DNA of 54,781 bases from assembly GCA_017433415.1 (NCBI GenBank), contig JAFRHI010000024.1, positions 1-54,781 of the forward strand, given 5' to 3'. Below the pieces are notes generated by a model. It was not told the origin of the DNA. It saw only the letters and a program-made list of their open reading frames with translations, and searched no databases. A program made the translations under genes and the position numbers. Each line of letters starts with the position of its first letter. The stretch's first letter is position 1. Positions 51,104 to 54,781 of the stretch are shown in pieces. The DNA is from Bacilli bacterium. Lineage in GTDB: Bacteria > Bacillota_I > Bacilli_A > RF39 > UBA660.

Positions 51104-51126
51104 ACAAGTATAAACTTGTTTTTTTC
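51104..51126 (+). terminator. Terminator of the accessory operon
   Basis: ACAAGT-ATAA-ACTTGT followed by seven T's, 6 bp after the stop of the HEPN-like gene. Confidence 0.8.
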
Positions 51127-51146
51127 TGGTAAAATAATGAGCTATT

Positions 51147-51155
51147 TGTTATAAT
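51147..51155 (+). promoter_or_regulatory. Promoter of the SDR gene
   Basis: TGTTATAAT extended -10, 22 bp before the ATG at 51178; weak -35. Confidence 0.55.
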
Positions 51156-51177
51156 TATCTTAGAAGTTGGTGATATT

Positions 51178-51933
51178 ATGAAAGCATTAATAACAGGAGC
51201 TTCATCTGGAATAGGACTAGATATGGCAAAATATCTAGCCACTATGAAATATGAGTTAATATTAGTATCTAGAAATAAAGAAAAGCTAGAAGAAATCCAA
51301 GAAAAATTACCTACAAAGGTAACCATAATTGTCGCAGATTTATCCAATGAACAAAAAGTAAAAGAGCTATACGTACTAGCTAAAAAGGAAAATATTGATA
51401 TTCTTATCAATAATGCAGGCTTGGGTGATTTTGGCTATTTAACTGATACAGATCTAAATAAGGATTTAGAACTAATAAATACTAACATCAAAGCTGTTCA
51501 TATTTTAACAAAATCAGTAGTGAGAGATATGGAAAAGAAAGATACAGATACCTATATCTTGAATGTTGCCTCTTCCGCAGCATTTCAACCAGGTCCATTA
51601 ATGAGCACCTATTATGCTACTAAATCATACGTATATCAACTTACAGAAGCCCTATATTATGAAGAAAAAAAGAAAAAAACTAATGTCCATGTATCAGTAC
51701 TATGTCCAGGACCAGTTTCAACTAATTTCAATAATGTAGCAGGCGTAACATTTGCAGTAAAACCGTTAAAAAGCTCATATGTTGCTAAATATGCAATAGA
51801 CAAAATGTTTAAAAATAAAATGTTAATTATTCCAGGTTTTAAAATGAGATGCTCAAAGTTCTTTGGCCGTTTTGTTTCAGATAAGTTTATGTTAAAAGTA
51901 ATATATAAAATTCAAAAAAGAAAAGCCAACTAA
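51178..51933 (+). CDS. Short-chain dehydrogenase/reductase
   Basis: A 251-residue classical SDR: TGASSGIG at 6-13 (NADP-type glycine loop, with R33-like basic residue in LVSRNKEK), NNAG near 78, catalytic Ser in VASSAAF, then YYATK (YxxxK) near 145-149, and PGPVST after it. The substrate is unknown; the closest-looking relatives (DltE/YqjQ-like) act on small carbonyls or lipids. It has its own promoter and terminator and is unconnected to the operon upstream. Confidence 0.88.
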   Translation: MKALITGASSGIGLDMAKYLATMKYELILVSRNKEKLEEIQEKLPTKVTIIVADLSNEQKVKELYVLAKKENIDILINNAGLGDFGYLTDTDLNKDLELINTNIKAVHILTKSVVRDMEKKDTDTYILNVASSAAFQPGPLMSTYYATKSYVYQLTEALYYEEKKKKTNVHVSVLCPGPVSTNFNNVAGVTFAVKPLKSSYVAKYAIDKMFKNKMLIIPGFKMRCSKFFGRFVSDKFMLKVIYKIQKRKAN

Positions 51934-51945
51934 AAGTTGGTTTTT
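51921..51945 (+). terminator. SDR gene terminator
   Basis: CCAACT-AAA-AGTTGG with flanking A's and T's and TTTTT after it. The stop TAA lies at the loop. Confidence 0.8.
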
Positions 51946-51964
51946 ATAAACTAGGGAGGGTATT

Positions 51965-52735
51965 ATGAAAAATATAGTTAATATAAAAAATCTTAATTAT
52001 AAGCCATTTGATAATTTTAATTTAACTATAAAAGAAAATTCATTTATAGCTATCTCAGGTCCAAATAATAGTGGTAAAACAACACTAATGAGAATATTAA
52101 ATGGTGAAATTGATAAAAATTTACCAGTAAAAATATTCGAAAAACATCTATCTGACTATAAACTAGGTGAGTATGGTGAAATAGTTAAAGGAGTATTCCC
52201 CTTAGGAGAAGAATTTAATAGTACGCTTGAAGAAGAAATAAGTAAAATAAACATAAAAATTTCTTCAGAAGAAAAAAATATAATTTTAAAAAAATTACAT
52301 CTTCAAAAGTTATTAAAAACATATTTTAATCAAATGACAGAAAAAGAAATTATTCTATGTCAATTATTAAAAGCACTACTCCAACATCCCAAAATATTAT
52401 TAATAGATGAACTATACCTATATTTTAGTCATCAAGAAATTATGAATATTATTAATTTTTTAAAAGAATATCAACAAGAAAATGACATAGTCATAATATA
52501 TACAACGATAAATCTCGAAGAAACAATTGACTTAGATTATTTATATATCATATCAAACACAGAAGTAATAATAGAAGGAAAACCACTAGAAGCACTTCAA
52601 AATGATAATTTACTTAATAAATTGGGACTAAGAGTTCCATTCATGGTTGACTTATCAGTTAAATTAAGAGATTATGATCTATTATCAGACATAGAATTAA
52701 CTCCAGAAGGGTTGGTTGATAAGCTATGGAAATGA
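51965..52735 (+). CDS. ECF-type ABC ATPase, partly degenerate (EcfA1-like)
   Basis: A 256-residue ATPase at the position of ecfA1 upstream of truA. Walker A GPNNSGKTT at 32-40 and Walker B ILLIDEL are intact, and the C-terminal PFMVDLSVKLRD ... VDKLWK resembles EcfA1. The signature LSGGQ is replaced by MTEKE, and the switch histidine (usually TH) by TTI, so ATP-driven transport is doubtful. The next gene overlaps it by 10 bp. AGGGAGGG precedes the ATG. No EcfT or S component is nearby. Confidence 0.78.
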   Translation: MKNIVNIKNLNYKPFDNFNLTIKENSFIAISGPNNSGKTTLMRILNGEIDKNLPVKIFEKHLSDYKLGEYGEIVKGVFPLGEEFNSTLEEEISKINIKISSEEKNIILKKLHLQKLLKTYFNQMTEKEIILCQLLKALLQHPKILLIDELYLYFSHQEIMNIINFLKEYQQENDIVIIYTTINLEETIDLDYLYIISNTEVIIEGKPLEALQNDNLLNKLGLRVPFMVDLSVKLRDYDLLSDIELTPEGLVDKLWK

Positions 52736-53442
52736 TATTTAGTAGAAAAGATTTATCATTTAAAATACCTGATAAATCAATTACTGGAATAATATCTACT
52801 AATAAAGAAATAATAAACTATATATTATCAGAAGAAGAATACAGGAAAAAGATAAGTATAGTAAAAAGAATACATAATAATAGATACTATAATAGAAATA
52901 ACTATTCTTTGATGCTCCTTGAAATAAAAAATAATAGTTTAATATTAAAAGATGAAGAAAAGAAAATAAAAGATTCTTTAAAAATAGTTGGATTAAAACA
53001 AAACATTCTAAATAAAAATTATTATGAACTATCTGCATCTGAAAAAGAATTATTTCACCTTGCTTTAGCACTGTTACATAATACAGAAATACTTATAATA
53101 GAAAATCCTTTTTTAGGTCTTGATTTAAAAAATGAAAAAAGATTATCCTTACTATTTAGAAAAATGAAAGATGAATATAATAAAACAATAATTTTTATTT
53201 CTAATGATTCAGAATTATTATATAAATACACAGATTATTTAATAATATTAAAAAATGATATAGTATTATTAGAAGGAAAAACAACAGAGTTGTATAAAAA
53301 TATCTCTATCCTAAAAAGAAATAAGATAGAAATACCTAAAATAGTAAAGATAACTTATTTAGTTAAAAAAAATAAAGGTATAAAAATAGATTATCATAAA
53401 GATGTAAGAGACATAATAAAAGATATTTATAAACATGTATAA
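52726..53442 (+). CDS. Degenerate ECF-type ABC ATPase without Walker A (EcfA2-like)
   Basis: A 238-residue protein in the ecfA2 position. A signature-like LSASEKELF and a Walker-B-like ILIIENPFLGLD (catalytic E changed in context to EN) remain, but the P-loop is lost: the expected place reads GIISTNKEII. The frame is uninterrupted and translationally coupled to the partner, so it is maintained rather than a simple pseudogene. It could be a structural half of an asymmetric ATPase dimer. truA follows 11 bp downstream, where ecfT would normally intervene. Confidence 0.7.
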   Translation: MEMIFSRKDLSFKIPDKSITGIISTNKEIINYILSEEEYRKKISIVKRIHNNRYYNRNNYSLMLLEIKNNSLILKDEEKKIKDSLKIVGLKQNILNKNYYELSASEKELFHLALALLHNTEILIIENPFLGLDLKNEKRLSLLFRKMKDEYNKTIIFISNDSELLYKYTDYLIILKNDIVLLEGKTTELYKNISILKRNKIEIPKIVKITYLVKKNKGIKIDYHKDVRDIIKDIYKHV

Positions 53443-53453
53443 AGGGTGATAAA

Positions 53454-54182
53454 ATGCGATATTTAATTAAATTTTCCTATGATGGAAGTAGTTACTCTGG
53501 TTTTCAGAAACAAAAAGGATTACTAACGATTGAAGAAGAAATGGAAAAAGCCTTATCAAAAGTAAATGATAAAATAACAAAAATAACCGCAACAGGAAGA
53601 ACTGATAAAGGAGTACATGCCTTATGCCAGTATGCTCATGCAGATATTGATGTTAAAATCAATGAGAAAAAGTTAAAAAGAGCTTTAAATAGTAATCTAC
53701 CACCAGATATACATGTAATTGAGACAAAAGAAGTGTCTGCTGATTTTCATGCTAGATACAATGTAAAAAGTAAAACATATAAATATATTATAAATACAGG
53801 AGAATATAATCCATTAGAAAGAAATTATGCATTTCAATATAATCATGATTTAGATATTAAAAAAATGAAAGATGCAATAAATGTATTTATAGGAGAACAT
53901 GATTTTAGAGCTTTTGTTACTGAAAACAAAGATAAGGAAAACTGTATAAGAACCATTACAGACGCAAATATCGAAGCTCAAGATAAAAAGATTATAATCA
54001 CCTTCACAGGTGATGGATTCCTACGCTATCAAGTGCGTAATATGGTAGGAATACTAATAAGAGTTGGAGAAGGAAAACTATCATCAAATGACCTAAAAAG
54101 AGTACTAGAAAGTAAGGATAGAACTAAATCAGGAAAAACAGCACCAGCCGAAGGTTTATATTTAGTTAATGTTGAATTTTAA
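53454..54182 (+). CDS. truA: tRNA pseudouridine(38-40) synthase
   Basis: 242 residues. GRTDKGVHA near 47-55 contains the catalytic Asp, and FRAFVTENKD and FLRYQVRNMVGILIRVG follow. It converts U38-U40 of the anticodon stem to pseudouridine. AAAGGGTGAT precedes the ATG. The neighbourhood ecfA1-ecfA2-(ecfT)-truA is the standard one of Firmicutes; rplM/rpsI do not follow. Confidence 0.96.
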   Translation: MRYLIKFSYDGSSYSGFQKQKGLLTIEEEMEKALSKVNDKITKITATGRTDKGVHALCQYAHADIDVKINEKKLKRALNSNLPPDIHVIETKEVSADFHARYNVKSKTYKYIINTGEYNPLERNYAFQYNHDLDIKKMKDAINVFIGEHDFRAFVTENKDKENCIRTITDANIEAQDKKIIITFTGDGFLRYQVRNMVGILIRVGEGKLSSNDLKRVLESKDRTKSGKTAPAEGLYLVNVEF

Positions 54183-54200
54183 ATAAAAACATGCTACAAT
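54172..54200 (+). promoter_or_regulatory. Promoter of the small gene at 54223
   Basis: TTGAAT (54172-54177, in the last codons of truA), 17-nt spacer, TACAAT (54195-54200) preceded by TGC. GGGGGG serves as Shine-Dalgarno. Confidence 0.65.
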
Positions 54201-54222
54201 AAGAAACCTAGGGGGGATTAAT

Positions 54223-54519
54223 ATGTTATTAGAAACATTAGCAACATTATTGACAACAATTGCACAGAGCTATAACGATGATGATGTAGGAGATACACTT
54301 AGTACAACTGCCATATGTTCGATGTCAACCGCAACAGCCCATCCGGCAGCTAGAGTTGATATCATAATGGCAGATAATTATATTAATTCACTATCTGATA
54401 CAGAATTAGTTGAGTTTTCTAATATCTTAGAAGAAAGAGAAAAAGATTTTACTCTAGCCGAACAAGTAGATATTCCAGTAAAAACTTATGTGAAGACAAA
54501 TAGCAATAAGCAAGTATAA
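54223..54519 (+). CDS. Small unknown protein
   Basis: 98 residues, no recognised family. The N-terminal third is Leu/Thr-rich (MLLETLATLLTTIAQSY), then an acidic DDDVGD stretch, a Ser/Thr/Ala-rich middle (CSMSTATAHPAA) and a charged helical region (SDTELVEFSNILEEREKDF). It has no positively charged start, so it is not a typical secreted protein. Own promoter, strong Shine-Dalgarno and own terminator all indicate a real, monocistronic gene. Confidence 0.7.
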   Translation: MLLETLATLLTTIAQSYNDDDVGDTLSTTAICSMSTATAHPAARVDIIMADNYINSLSDTELVEFSNILEEREKDFTLAEQVDIPVKTYVKTNSNKQV

Positions 54520-54532
54520 CTTGCTTTTTTCA
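54508..54532 (+). terminator. Terminator containing the stop codon and the next -35
   Basis: AAGCAAGT-ATA-ACTTGCTT followed by T's. The stop TAA (54517-54519) is at the loop, and TTGCTT in the 3' arm is the -35 of the next promoter. Confidence 0.8.
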
Positions 54533-54549
54533 TTATTTTATGATATAAT
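54521..54549 (+). promoter_or_regulatory. Promoter of the last, partial gene
   Basis: TTGCTT (54521-54526), 17-nt spacer, TATAAT (54544-54549) with an extended TGA. Confidence 0.7.
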
Positions 54550-54588
54550 ATAGCCACATTTGAGATAGAATGTAATGGGGTTGGTTAT

Positions 54589-54781
54589 ATGGAAGAAAGA
54601 AAAGAATATAATCGTAAAATAAAATTATATGAAAGATTAGGAGCCGTAAAATTTCAAAAGTTCGTTTTTGCAATAGAAAGAGCTAAGTTTAAAATAATAA
54701 AAAAGGCTTTTCCTAAATTTCTAATCCATTTTGATAAATATTGTGATAAAAAGAAAAGAAAAGAAATAAAAAAAGCAAAAA
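54589..54781 (+). CDS. 5' part of an unknown gene (runs off the window)
   Basis: An open frame of 64 codons from ATG at 54589, preceded by GGGG and by a good promoter. The visible part is very basic and helical (MEERKEYNRKIKLYERLG ... KKKRKEIKKAK). No family can be assigned from this fragment. Confidence 0.65.
   Translation, partial: MEERKEYNRKIKLYERLGAVKFQKFVFAIERAKFKIIKKAFPKFLIHFDKYCDKKKRKEIKKAK

Noticed and set aside
52726-53442. Pseudogene call for the second ECF ATPase
   Set aside because: The frame is open for 238 codons, overlaps its partner and has no internal stop; loss of Walker A alone does not show it is dead.

Overview
The window is a gene-dense, very AT-rich bacterial chromosome segment that looks like a reduced, uncultured gut Bacilli/Tenericutes-type lineage (RF39- or Erysipelotrichales-like). 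This placement is inference. The support is low GC by eye, many overlapping genes, a zinc-type S14 (rpsN), no rpmD after rpsE, a lipid glucosyltransferase of the Acholeplasma kind, WhiA/YvcK/YvlD/YitT families, and a spo0A gene. The standard bacterial code is used: prfB (RF2) is present with its programmed +1 frameshift at a TGA, and TGA terminates several genes (ftsE, tpiA, the first ECF ATPase).

Layout. 1-5364: a small carrier-protein cluster (Sfp-type PPTase, ACP, acyl/aminoacyl-AMP ligase, condensation-type acyltransferase) faces a second HxxxD acyltransferase across a divergent promoter region. 5547-8386: prfB and two tandem YitT membrane proteins. 8486-11285: ftsE-ftsX-M23 hydrolase, a cell-division peptidoglycan hydrolase module. 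11355-13285: two unknown convergent genes whose stop codons overlap. 13415-22421: uvrB, a DUF805 protein, uvrA, yvlD-like, lgt, yvcK, whiA, clpP. 22520-24860: a TGS-nucleoside kinase, then mazEF bracketed by near-identical 35-bp hairpin repeats. 24946-29946: gapA, a small 37-codon gene on the opposite strand, pgk, a GNAT, a lipid glycosyltransferase and tpiA. 30039-33795: spo0A, a DUF4143-type ATPase, a small Xre regulator and dinB.

33813-47576 is the S10-spc-alpha ribosomal supercluster, from a strong promoter and structured leader through rpsJ to rplQ, including secY, adk, infA and rpoA. map and rpmD are missing from their usual places, and L3 and L17 carry charged C-terminal tails. At 47580-51126 an accessory operon of four genes interrupts the usual rplQ-ecfA neighbourhood: a putative zinc protein, a short RelA/SpoT-like protein, a cytidine-deaminase-like protein and a 541-residue protein with two R-x4-H motifs of the HEPN ribonuclease type. 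I consider it the best candidate for an undescribed (defence- or toxin-like) system here. After it come an SDR, two degenerate ECF-type ATPases without an EcfT, truA, a small unknown acidic protein and the start of another gene.

Regulatory style: many promoters carry an extended -10 (TGnTATAAT) or a -35/N17/-10 arrangement. Many intrinsic terminators contain the stop codon of the gene they end and are shared by convergent genes. No tRNA, rRNA, CRISPR array, transposase or phage structural gene was seen.
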